Assembly: GCA_003446315.1 (NCBI GenBank)
Contig: DMBA01000142.1
Span: 2,548-8,173, forward strand
Direction: 5' to 3'
DNA length: 5,626 nucleotides
Source of the DNA: Ruminococcus sp.
GTDB lineage: Bacteria; Bacillota; Clostridia; Oscillospirales; Ruminococcaceae
Numbering within the stretch: the first letter of the stretch is position 1; every line of letters starts with the position of its first letter. Both the position numbers and the translations under genes were made by a program. This document shows positions 1 to 5,228 of the stretch, one piece after another. The notes beneath the pieces are model-generated. The model saw only the letters and a list, made by a program, of their open reading frames with translations. It was not told where the DNA came from and did no database searches.

Positions 1-855
1 CTCGCCCCCTTTCAGCCGTTTCAGCAGCATCTCCGCACCATATTTGACTGTGTATACTTCGTCATCAAATGTGATGCCGCGCTCCCGCAGACAATGAAAG
101 ACTTTCGTGATCTGCGGCAGGGCAAGTCCCAGTTCTTCCAGCGAATCGCCCCGCGCAAAGACATTCGAGGGTGTATCATAGCACACGATCTTTGCATGCG
201 ACAATACCAGCAGCTTTGAGACATATTTTGCAACATCTTCCATACTGTGCGATACCAGCATGATCGTGCAGCCGGTGCGCTTATGATAATCATGCAGCCG
301 TGTCAGGATCTGCGTGCGTCCCTTCGGATCCAGACCTGCTGTCGGTTCATCCAGAATCAGCACTTTCGGCTCCATTGCCATCACGCCTGCGATCGCAACA
401 CGCCGTTTCTGTCCGCCGGAAAGCGCATAAGGCGGTTTTTCCAGCAGTTCTTCGCGCAGTCCGACCGCTTCGGCAGTTTCCCGCACGCGGCGGTCGATCT
501 CCTTTTCATCCAGCCCCATATTTTTGGGCCCAAAGGCAATATCCTTATATACAGTCTCCTCAAAAAGCTGATATTCCGGATACTGGAACACCAGACCGAC
601 CTGAAACCGTACCGAACGGCGGTCTGCACCTTTTGCCCAGATATCCTGTCCGTTCAGCAGGACTGTGCCCTCTGTGGGCTTCAAAAGCCCGTTCATCATC
701 TGCATCAATGTGGACTTTCCGGAACCCGTATGCCCGATGATCCCGATGAATTCACCCTGTTCGATTTGTAAGTTCATGTGATCGACCGCTGTTTTCTCAA
801 ACGGCGAGCCGATGCTGTATGTATAAGTCAGATTCTTCGCTTCAAGAATCGGCAT
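1..855 (-). CDS. ecfA2: Energy-coupling factor transporter ATPase EcfA2, 3' end cut by window edge
   Basis: This is the second ATPase of an energy-coupling-factor (ECF) transporter. It hydrolyses ATP on the cytoplasmic face and, with EcfA1 and the membrane protein EcfT, drives uptake of vitamins or metal ions bound by separate S components. My minus-strand translation is open for 285 codons with no stop before the edge, ending in KGGE, so probably only a few residues are missing. Visible motifs are Walker A GHTGSGKS (41-48), Q-loop Gln91 in VFQYPEYQ, signature LSGGQ (145-149), Walker B VLILDE (165-170, catalytic Glu170), D-loop GLD (174-176) and switch His203. The start ATG at 855-853 has AAAGGA upstream with good spacing; the nearby ATG at 862 is out of frame and closes after six codons. 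It follows ecfA1 by 38 nt. The A2 assignment rests on gene order and on the N-terminal and Q-loop sequence style. Confidence 0.95.
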   Translation of the reverse strand, partial: MPILEAKNLTYTYSIGSPFEKTAVDHMNLQIEQGEFIGIIGHTGSGKSTLMQMMNGLLKPTEGTVLLNGQDIWAKGADRRSVRFQVGLVFQYPEYQLFEETVYKDIAFGPKNMGLDEKEIDRRVRETAEAVGLREELLEKPPYALSGGQKRRVAIAGVMAMEPKVLILDEPTAGLDPKGRTQILTRLHDYHKRTGCTIMLVSHSMEDVAKYVSKLLVLSHAKIVCYDTPSNVFARGDSLEELGLALPQITKVFHCLRERGITFDDEVYTVKYGAEMLLKRLKGGE

Positions 856-863
856 TCTGCATT

Positions 864-871
864 ATTCCTTT
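864..871 (-). promoter_or_regulatory. Ribosome binding site of ecfA2
   Basis: The minus strand reads AAAGGAAT eight nucleotides before the ATG at 855-853. It decides the start: the competing ATG at 862-860 lies only about one base from this site and opens a six-codon frame ending in TGA. Confidence 0.7.
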
Positions 872-893
872 CTGCGGACTGTTTCCGCTGCGA

Positions 894-1748
894 TCATTTG
901 CCCTGTATCAGTGCGGCAATGGCATCTGCACATGCTTCCGCCGTCAGGATCTCCGGACTGAGATCATATCCGGCTTCCCGCAGCATCCAGCACAATTCCG
1001 TCGGCTGCGGCACATCCAGACCCAGTTCCCGCATCTCTGCTGCGTGCGAAAAGACCTTCTCCGGCTTGTCATCCATTTTCACAGTGCCGTGGTCGATCAC
1101 GACCACACGCTGACACTGTGCAGCCTCATCCATCTCATGTGTAATCAAAATGACGGTGATGCCGTAATCCCGGTTCAGCAGCTTGATCGTCCGCATGACC
1201 TCTTTTCTGCCCTGCGGATCCAGCATAGCGGTCGGTTCATCCAGCACGATGCAATCCGGACGCATCGCAATGATGCCGGCAATTGCAACGCGCTGCTTCT
1301 GTCCGCCCGAAAGCTGATGCGGCGCGTGTTCCCGATACTCATACATACCGACTGCATGCAGCGCCTGATCGACCCGCACGCGCATCTCGTCGCTTGGTAC
1401 GCCTAAGTTTTCCAAGCCAAATGCCACATCTTCCTCCACGATCGTCGCAACGATCTGATTATCCGGATTCTGGAACACCATGCCGACATGCTGCCGCAAT
1501 TCCATCAGCTTTTCCTCATCGGCAGTATCAATGCCTGCTGCCGTCACCTTGCCGGATGTCGGCACCAAAACCGCATTCATCAGCTTGGCAAGCGTTGATT
1601 TTCCGGAACCGTTGTGTCCCAGTACGGCAACGAGCTCGCCGCGCTCAAATTCCAGCGAGATGCCCTTGAGCACCTCTGTCCGCTTTTCCGGTTCCTCCTC
1701 ATTCGGATAGGAAAAGTGCACATTTTCTATTGTTATCAGTTTTTCCAT
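894..1748 (-). CDS. ecfA1: Energy-coupling factor transporter ATPase EcfA1 (CbiO-type)
   Basis: This is the first ATPase of the ECF transporter module and heterodimerises with EcfA2 beneath EcfT to power vitamin or metal uptake. The protein is 284 residues, normal for the family. Motifs in order are an aromatic A-loop region (HFSYPNEEE, 11-19), Walker A GHNGSGKS (44-51), Q-loop Gln93 in VFQNPDNQI, signature LSGGQ (146-150), Walker B CIVLDE (166-171, catalytic Glu171), D-loop MLD (175-177) and switch His204 in ITHEMDEA. All catalytic positions are intact. VFQNPDNQIVATIVEEDVAFG (split here as residues 91-111) is the typical A1 form, whereas the downstream gene has the A2-like VFQYPEYQLFEE. The gene ends 38 nt before ecfA2, so the two are almost certainly one operon. 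It starts 69 nt after the nucleotidyltransferase gene, so it may share that transcript or have its own promoter; I see no convincing promoter there. Confidence 0.96.
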   Translation of the reverse strand: MEKLITIENVHFSYPNEEEPEKRTEVLKGISLEFERGELVAVLGHNGSGKSTLAKLMNAVLVPTSGKVTAAGIDTADEEKLMELRQHVGMVFQNPDNQIVATIVEEDVAFGLENLGVPSDEMRVRVDQALHAVGMYEYREHAPHQLSGGQKQRVAIAGIIAMRPDCIVLDEPTAMLDPQGRKEVMRTIKLLNRDYGITVILITHEMDEAAQCQRVVVIDHGTVKMDDKPEKVFSHAAEMRELGLDVPQPTELCWMLREAGYDLSPEILTAEACADAIAALIQGK

Positions 1749-1765
1749 CGGCAGTGCCGTCCTCC
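1746..1765 (-). promoter_or_regulatory. ecfA1 translation start with a hairpin between Shine-Dalgarno and ATG
   Basis: On the minus strand GGAGGA (1765-1760) is followed by CGGCACTGCCG (1759-1749) and then the ATG (1748-1746). The 11-nt spacer is therefore a complete inverted repeat, CGGC and GCCG around a 3-nt loop. An 11-nt linear spacer is longer than usual; folding would bring the Shine-Dalgarno closer to the start codon or, alternatively, hinder initiation. The sequence arrangement is seen directly; any regulatory effect is inference. Confidence 0.5.
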
Positions 1766-1772
1766 GTTTCAG

Positions 1773-1788
1773 CGGGGCTGCTTCCCCG
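1773..1788 (-). other. Short GC hairpin in the intergenic gap upstream of ecfA1
   Basis: The minus strand reads CGGGGAAGCAGCCCCG, a perfect 5-bp stem with a 6-nt loop, lying between the stop of the nucleotidyltransferase gene and the ecfA1 ribosome binding site. No U-tract follows, so it is not a standard intrinsic terminator. It could shape the ecfA1 leader, stabilise an mRNA end, or be chance. Confidence 0.35.
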
Positions 1789-1817
1789 TATTCTTTCCGC
1801 GCATGCTTCTTCCGGAA

Positions 1818-2585
1818 TCATTTCAGCAAGGACAGAAACAACCGGTCAAGCGGTGTCCGGTCTGCTGCATCTTGCTGCACCGGCAATGCTGCTGTCATGC
1901 GCTCCAATTCCGGGATGCTTTCCTCAATATATGCATTCAGCTCCGGTATCACCGGTTCTTCTCCCAGCTCCGGTGTCTGCATTTTCCGGCAGACAAGTTC
2001 ATCCGTGATCTGCCGGATCTCCGGTGCAAGCATGGATTCCGTCAGCTCCGAAAACAGCATCGGCGGCGGTGTACCGTGCGTCAGCACCCAGCGACAGGCG
2101 AGGATCGGACGCAGTACATAAAAATATTTCTTCACCCGCACCGTATCGCCTTTGAGATATGTCCGGTAATTTGTTTTTGCCATGCTCAGATAATGGTGAC
2201 TTCCCGATTTCACAGAAAAATACGAATCCGCGATATTTTTCACATCCTGCCAGATATCGGTCGTGCGGTATATGATCGGAGAGGCACACCATTCAAAAAA
2301 TGTCGGATTCGATTTATACAGCAGCCGCAGTGCCTTTTGCAGATCCCAGCCGCTGAGATCATAGATCTCGTTCAGTTCCCATTCGATCACATCCCGCGGC
2401 GGCGATAAGCGCAGATAATCTTCGGTCTGCCGCACATAAACAAAGCGGACATCATAATCGCTGTCCGGCGAGGGGAATCCCCATGCACGGCTGCCCGATT
2501 CCACCGCATGCAGGATTCTCACATGCTCTTTCTGTTCGATCTCACCGAGCTTTTTCATGATCTGTTCGTGAATATCCATCTTCAT
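1818..2585 (-). CDS. RlaP-type nucleotidyltransferase (PF10127, DNA polymerase beta superfamily)
   Basis: This is a predicted cytoplasmic nucleotidyltransferase of 255 residues, within the family's usual size. The superfamily signature is clear: the GSRAWG helix turn (31-36) followed by DSDYD (41-45), with Asp43 and Asp45 as the probable metal-binding pair. A second conserved family block, KKYFYVLRP (152-160) followed by CRW, also fits. Members called RlaP are linked by comparative genomics to RNA repair systems, but most PF10127 proteins have no known substrate, and no RNA ligase or RtcB-like gene is visible here. The chosen ATG at 2585 has GAAGGG five nt upstream; a second ATG at 2579 would shorten the protein by two residues. 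Its start is 3 nt after the stop of the CatA-like gene, so translation is likely coupled. Family assignment is confident; function is not. Confidence 0.9.
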   Translation of the reverse strand: MKMDIHEQIMKKLGEIEQKEHVRILHAVESGSRAWGFPSPDSDYDVRFVYVRQTEDYLRLSPPRDVIEWELNEIYDLSGWDLQKALRLLYKSNPTFFEWCASPIIYRTTDIWQDVKNIADSYFSVKSGSHHYLSMAKTNYRTYLKGDTVRVKKYFYVLRPILACRWVLTHGTPPPMLFSELTESMLAPEIRQITDELVCRKMQTPELGEEPVIPELNAYIEESIPELERMTAALPVQQDAADRTPLDRLFLSLLK

Positions 2586-2588
2586 CCG

Positions 2589-3239
2589 TTACCCTTCACA
2601 AAGCGTCCTGATCTCCTGTTCCAGCAGCATGAACACTCTTGCAATCTGAAATCCGTCTGCTGCCGCATGATTCAGGCGCACTGTCACCGGCATCATCAAT
2701 CTGCCGTTTTCTGCGCGGTAAGCGCCCCAGTTGATGATCGGGCTGAAATACAGATACCCGTCCGGCAGTTCCAGATGCAGGGCATCGTAGGACAGCCACC
2801 GCAGACAGGATGCATCAAACCAGTTCGGATGATTTGCGCTGTCCAGCCCGTATTCCCGCGTCTGCCGTGCCGCTTCAAGATCGGCAAGCGCCCGCGCATA
2901 AAACACCGCATAATCCGGATCATATTCCGTATATGCGATCGTAAATGTTTCCGTATCATCGTGAAACACATATTGCGCCGGATTGATTTTATCCCAGCAG
3001 AGCAGCCGTTCATTCTGCCAGTCCCATGCAAGACGGTAATCTTCACGGGCATTGAGCGCACGGCTCAGCACATAGAGAAAATTGATGTAAAAGCGCGTAT
3101 TTGTGCGCTTGGAATATGCTTTCAGCTCTGTAACATCCAACCGGCTTGTCACGGATACCGAGCATTTGCAGTCCTCTGAAAAATGCCGGAACACACCGCG
3201 CCGGTAATAGGTTTCCATGTCAACTATTTGATAGTTCAT
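2589..3239 (-). CDS. CatA-like O-acetyltransferase (chloramphenicol acetyltransferase fold)
   Basis: This 216-residue protein matches type-A chloramphenicol acetyltransferases along its length; they use acetyl-CoA to acetylate hydroxyl groups and work as trimers with the active site between subunits. The catalytic block is NHAAADG (190-196): His191 aligns with CAT His195 and Asp195 with CAT Asp199, so the essential pair is present. Ser144 in ASCLRW aligns with CAT Ser148. The block FSPIINWGAY (165-174) aligns with the FAPVFTMGKY segment, but CAT Thr174 is Asn170 here and the first His of HHxxxDG is Asn190. These changes, and the lack of other resistance genes or mobility genes, argue against calling it a chloramphenicol resistance enzyme; chromosomal homologues mostly have unknown acceptors. 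It overlaps the preceding gene by 4 nt (ATGA) and has no strong ribosome binding site of its own, suggesting translational coupling. Confidence 0.9.
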   Translation of the reverse strand: MNYQIVDMETYYRRGVFRHFSEDCKCSVSVTSRLDVTELKAYSKRTNTRFYINFLYVLSRALNAREDYRLAWDWQNERLLCWDKINPAQYVFHDDTETFTIAYTEYDPDYAVFYARALADLEAARQTREYGLDSANHPNWFDASCLRWLSYDALHLELPDGYLYFSPIINWGAYRAENGRLMMPVTVRLNHAAADGFQIARVFMLLEQEIRTLCEG

Positions 3240-3487
3240 TTTTCTACATCACCAATCAGTTTGCCGCATGCCCTGCATACATAAAATGTATTCGGGATCC
3301 CCGCCAAACCGCTGCCATCATGCGGGATGACGTACCCGCCGGCTTCTTTCATCTTTTTCTTCGTGACCGGCAAAAATGTGTGCTGCATGAAATAGGACTG
3401 TTCCAGCCAGTACATCCAGCCGCCTGTTTTTTCCATACTTCCTAGGAATCCTTTTGCCATTTCTTTGCCGCAATAAGGGCAATCCAT
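3236..3487 (-). CDS. Small four-cysteine putative zinc-binding protein (PF20097-like)
   Basis: This 83-residue protein begins MDCPYCGKEM and ends with VCRACGKLIGD, giving two CxxC knuckles, Cys3/Cys6 and Cys71/Cys74, that can bind one zinc ion as in zinc-ribbon proteins. The middle is rich in aromatic residues (GGWMYW, 22-27) with a lysine cluster (TKKKMK, 42-47). No signal peptide or membrane segment is seen. The layout resembles the small Firmicutes proteins grouped in PF20097, whose function is unknown to me. The start ATG has AAAGGAG six nt upstream. It lies 16 nt after the GNAT gene and its TGA overlaps the ATG of the CatA-like gene, so it belongs to that operon. Zinc binding is inferred from the cysteines only. 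Confidence 0.87.
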   Translation of the reverse strand: MDCPYCGKEMAKGFLGSMEKTGGWMYWLEQSYFMQHTFLPVTKKKMKEAGGYVIPHDGSGLAGIPNTFYVCRACGKLIGDVEK

Positions 3488-3493
3488 CGCTTA

Positions 3494-3500
3494 CTCCTTT
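3494..3500 (-). promoter_or_regulatory. Ribosome binding site of the four-cysteine protein gene
   Basis: AAAGGAG on the minus strand lies six nucleotides before the ATG at 3487-3485, within the 16-nt gap after the GNAT stop codon. Confidence 0.75.
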
Positions 3501-3503
3501 TCA

Positions 3504-3983
3504 TCAACGGTCTTTCTGCATACGCTTTTCCAGACGGTACATCAGACCGTCTTCCGGCTCTGTGATGCCGTTTTTATAGTCATAGCCGAGATGCCGGTAG
3601 AAATGCACCGCCGTCAGGGACGCGGGGATCTCAATGCGGCATGCCCGTTTTGCATATTCATCCTGTTCCAGTGTTTCAATGAGCTTTCGTCCAAGCCCCC
3701 TGCCCTGATATTCCGGCAGAATAAAGATTGTCAGCAGGATACTTTCCGTTTCGCTGCCCCAGAACGGCGCAATTGTGCCTGTCCCGACGATCTTTTCACC
3801 GTCACAGATCACATACATATGCCCCTCTGCGGCACGCTGTTTCAGCACCTCTGCGTTGTGTGTCTGTTTGAGGTGTTCAATGTATTCCGGCGGATAATCG
3901 CGGCTGTTGCTGATTTCTGTTGTCACCGCAACGACCTCTGCCGCCGCTTCTGCATCCGCTTCCGTAAACCGGCGTATTTCCAT
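3504..3983 (-). CDS. GNAT family N-acetyltransferase
   Basis: This 159-residue single-domain protein has the GCN5-related N-acetyltransferase fold and should transfer an acetyl group from acetyl-CoA to an amine in the cytoplasm. It opens with the typical IRRFTEAD strand-helix start. The CoA-binding motif A is ILPEYQGRGLGRKLIETLE (88-106), with the Q-x-x-G-x-G pyrophosphate loop at QGRGLG (93-98). Motif B is ASLTAVHFYRHLGY (121-134), where the Tyr of HFYRHLGY is the usual general-acid candidate. GEKIVGTGTI (62-71) forms the preceding beta hairpin. The acceptor cannot be read from the sequence. It starts with AAAGGAG five nt before the ATG and is the first gene of the four-gene run, following about 170 bp of noncoding DNA and a repeat array, so a promoter probably lies in that interval, although I cannot pick one confidently. 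Confidence 0.93.
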   Translation of the reverse strand: MEIRRFTEADAEAAAEVVAVTTEISNSRDYPPEYIEHLKQTHNAEVLKQRAAEGHMYVICDGEKIVGTGTIAPFWGSETESILLTIFILPEYQGRGLGRKLIETLEQDEYAKRACRIEIPASLTAVHFYRHLGYDYKNGITEPEDGLMYRLEKRMQKDR

Positions 3984-3988
3984 TTTTT

Positions 3989-3995
3989 CTCCTTT
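3989..3995 (-). promoter_or_regulatory. Ribosome binding site of the GNAT gene
   Basis: AAAGGAG on the minus strand lies five nucleotides before the ATG at 3983-3981, supporting that start. Confidence 0.75.
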
Positions 3996-4150
3996 ATTTC
4001 AATCGCAGTCTGCTAATTGGTATCTAAGATAGATTTGAAACGGGGCGCTGCACCTTTGGAATCCCATTTTCAGAAAAGTAAGCAAATATGTGTTTTCCAC
4101 TTACACCGCAAAGCCGGAGTTTAAGGGCAAAGCCATCATGATAAATCCAC
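3996..4150. other. Noncoding spacer between the repeat array and the GNAT operon
   Basis: No supported gene lies here. It is visibly more AT-rich near 4000-4100 than the flanking genes. It contains an 8-bp direct repeat, GCAAAGCC, at 4108-4115 and 4127-4134, and a small inverted repeat, TATCTAAGATA, at 4021-4031. It must hold the leader of the GNAT operon if that operon has its own promoter, but I find no pair of boxes close enough to TTGACA and TATAAT to name. Because it directly adjoins the 40-bp repeats, it may be part of the same repetitive insertion. Confidence 0.45.
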
Positions 4151-4270
4151 CGGCGAACTTTAGATCAACGGCTGTCGGCACTGCCGACTCCGGCGGGCTT
4201 CAGATCAACGGCTGTCGGCCCTGCCGACTCCGGCGGACTTTAGATCAACGGCTGTCGGCCCTGCCGACCC
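4151..4270. repeat. Three tandem copies of a 40-bp hairpin-bearing repeat
   Basis: Three head-to-tail units of exactly 40 bp occupy 4151-4190, 4191-4230 and 4231-4270. Pairwise they differ at only 3 or 4 positions. Each holds the invariant block AGATCAACGGCTGTCGGC and a near-perfect inverted repeat: GTCGGCACTGCCGAC at 4174-4188 (7-bp arms) and GTCGGCCCTGCCGAC at 4214-4228 and 4254-4268 (6-bp arms). There are no unique spacers, so this is not a CRISPR array. The unit length is not a multiple of three, so it did not evolve as a protein repeat. The array begins immediately after codon 286 of the methyltransferase gene, which reads through the third unit and most of the second. A dispersed intergenic repeat family is the likeliest explanation, but only these copies are visible. 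Confidence 0.93.
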
Positions 4271-5128
4271 GACCCAGATCGCAGTTGCACCGCAGGGCAG
4301 AGCCGCCTTTGCAAGCTCCACCGGCAGTCCGATCTCATCTGCCGAAACCGTTCCGCCATGCTGCGGGACGATCAGACTGTGCAGCAGATAGCCCATTACT
4401 GACGGCGAAAGACCGGTTGTGTAGCTGTTGAGCAGGAAAAACAGCGGGTCATCCGAAAGCACATCCATGCACGCTTCGACCAGCCCGTAAATACTGTTTT
4501 CCAGCTTCCAGATCTCGCCGCCCGGCCCTCTGCCGTAGCTTGGCGGATCCATAATAATTGCATCGTATTTCTTTCCGCGCCGCGCTTCTCTGCGAATAAA
4601 TTTCTCGCAGTCATCGACAATCCAGCGGATCGGTTTTTCCGTCAGACCGGAAGCAGCCGCATTTTCACGCGCCCACTGCACCATGCCCTTTGCCGCATCC
4701 ACATGGCAGACCTCTGCGCCCGCCGCCGCACATGCAAGCGTAGCGCCGCCCGTATATGCAAAGAGGTTCAGCACTTTGACCGGTCTGCCGGCATGTTCGA
4801 TCTTCTCGCGCATCCAGTCCCAGTTGACCGCCTGTTCCGGAAACAGTCCGGTATGCTTGAAACCGGTCGGCCGCACGATAAAGCGCAGATCGTGATACTT
4901 GATCTGCCAGCTCTCCGGCGGTTTTTTGTGATATTCCCACTGTCCGCCGCCCGATTTCGACCGGTGATAATGCCCGTCTGCATGCTTCCAGAGATCGGTC
5001 AGCGGCGGTGTCTGCCAGATCACCTGCGGATCCGGCCGGATCAGTGTAATATTGCCCCAGCGCTCCAGCCGTTCGCCGGATTTGGTATCAATCAGGCGGT
5101 AATCCGCCCAGTTCTTCGCAATTCTCAT
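4205..5128 (-). CDS. Class I SAM-dependent methyltransferase, COG1092/RlmI-like
   Basis: This predicted cytoplasmic methyltransferase has 307 residues. Residues 1-80 form a small N-terminal region without a recognisable PUA domain, unlike E. coli RlmI. FKHTGLFPEQ (90-99) matches the conserved segment before the catalytic domain. SAM-binding motif I is LNLFAYTGGATLA (120-132); Asp144 ends the second strand, DDCEKF (172-177) follows, and motif IV is MDPPSYGRG (193-201), the DPPSY form typical of this RlmI-like group. Relatives methylate 23S rRNA cytosines, but the substrate here is unproven. The family-like part stops around LPCGATAIWV (277-286). Residues 287-307 (GSAGPTAVDLK... to SR) are encoded wholly by the 40-bp tandem repeats, and the stop TGA lies in the second unit, so the native end and stop seem to have been replaced. 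Start ATG has AAGGA eight nt upstream. Confidence 0.93.
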   Translation of the reverse strand: MRIAKNWADYRLIDTKSGERLERWGNITLIRPDPQVIWQTPPLTDLWKHADGHYHRSKSGGGQWEYHKKPPESWQIKYHDLRFIVRPTGFKHTGLFPEQAVNWDWMREKIEHAGRPVKVLNLFAYTGGATLACAAAGAEVCHVDAAKGMVQWARENAAASGLTEKPIRWIVDDCEKFIRREARRGKKYDAIIMDPPSYGRGPGGEIWKLENSIYGLVEACMDVLSDDPLFFLLNSYTTGLSPSVMGYLLHSLIVPQHGGTVSADEIGLPVELAKAALPCGATAIWVGSAGPTAVDLKSAGVGRADSR

Positions 5129-5136
5129 ATCAGTTT

Positions 5137-5141
5137 TCCTT
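5137..5141 (-). promoter_or_regulatory. Ribosome binding site of the methyltransferase gene
   Basis: AAGGA on the minus strand lies eight nucleotides before the ATG at 5128-5126, a normal spacing. Confidence 0.6.
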
Positions 5142-5149
5142 CAAATCAT

Positions 5150-5177
5150 ATTCTATGCAGCCGGTACATGTACACAA
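5150..5177 (-). promoter_or_regulatory. Possible promoter of the methyltransferase gene
   Basis: On the minus strand TTGTGT (5177-5172) and TAGAAT (5155-5150) are separated by 16 bp. The -10 box matches the consensus at 5 of 6 positions, the -35 box at only its TTG and final mismatch-tolerant part. A 10-bp perfect palindrome, GTACATGTAC (5164-5173), sits in the spacer and overlaps the -35 box, where a repressor could bind. The position, in the 100-bp gap before the gene, is sensible, but the match is modest. Confidence 0.3.
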
Positions 5178-5228
5178 AACCGGTCATGTGATGCCGTTTC
5201 CCGAAAAACGCTGATACTGTTCTTTCGC

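Noticed and set aside
247..771. Plus-strand open frame of 174 codons opposite ecfA2
   Set aside because: The complementary strand encodes all ABC ATPase motifs of EcfA2 in one uninterrupted frame.
1614..2408. Long plus-strand open frame (264 codons) opposite ecfA1 and the nucleotidyltransferase gene
   Set aside because: It is antisense to two genes with intact catalytic motifs, rich in Arg, Cys, His and Pro, and resembles no family; it is a shadow of codon bias.
2508..3179. Plus-strand open frame of 223 codons opposite the CatA-like gene
   Set aside because: The minus strand carries the conserved CAT catalytic block in frame, and the plus-strand product has no recognisable motif.
4174..4268. 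Repeat hairpins as intrinsic terminators for the methyltransferase gene
   Set aside because: They are GC-rich but none is followed by a run of U on either strand, and the stop codon lies within the array rather than before it.
4151..4270. CRISPR array
   Set aside because: The units adjoin directly with no unique spacers, and there is no cas gene in the window.
4090..4431. Plus-strand open frame of 113 codons crossing the spacer, repeats and methyltransferase end
   Set aside because: It starts with GTG without a ribosome binding site, reads through noncoding repeats in shifting frames, and its second half is antisense to conserved methyltransferase sequence.
5156..5197. Tiny minus-strand frame MTGFVYMYRLHRI upstream of the methyltransferase as a leader peptide
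   Set aside because: It has no clear ribosome binding site and no regulatory codon run; 13 codons can easily occur by chance.
5195..5210. Hairpin CGTTT...AAACG after the hypothetical gene as an intrinsic terminator
   Set aside because: The stem is only five weak pairs and no U-tract follows on the minus strand.
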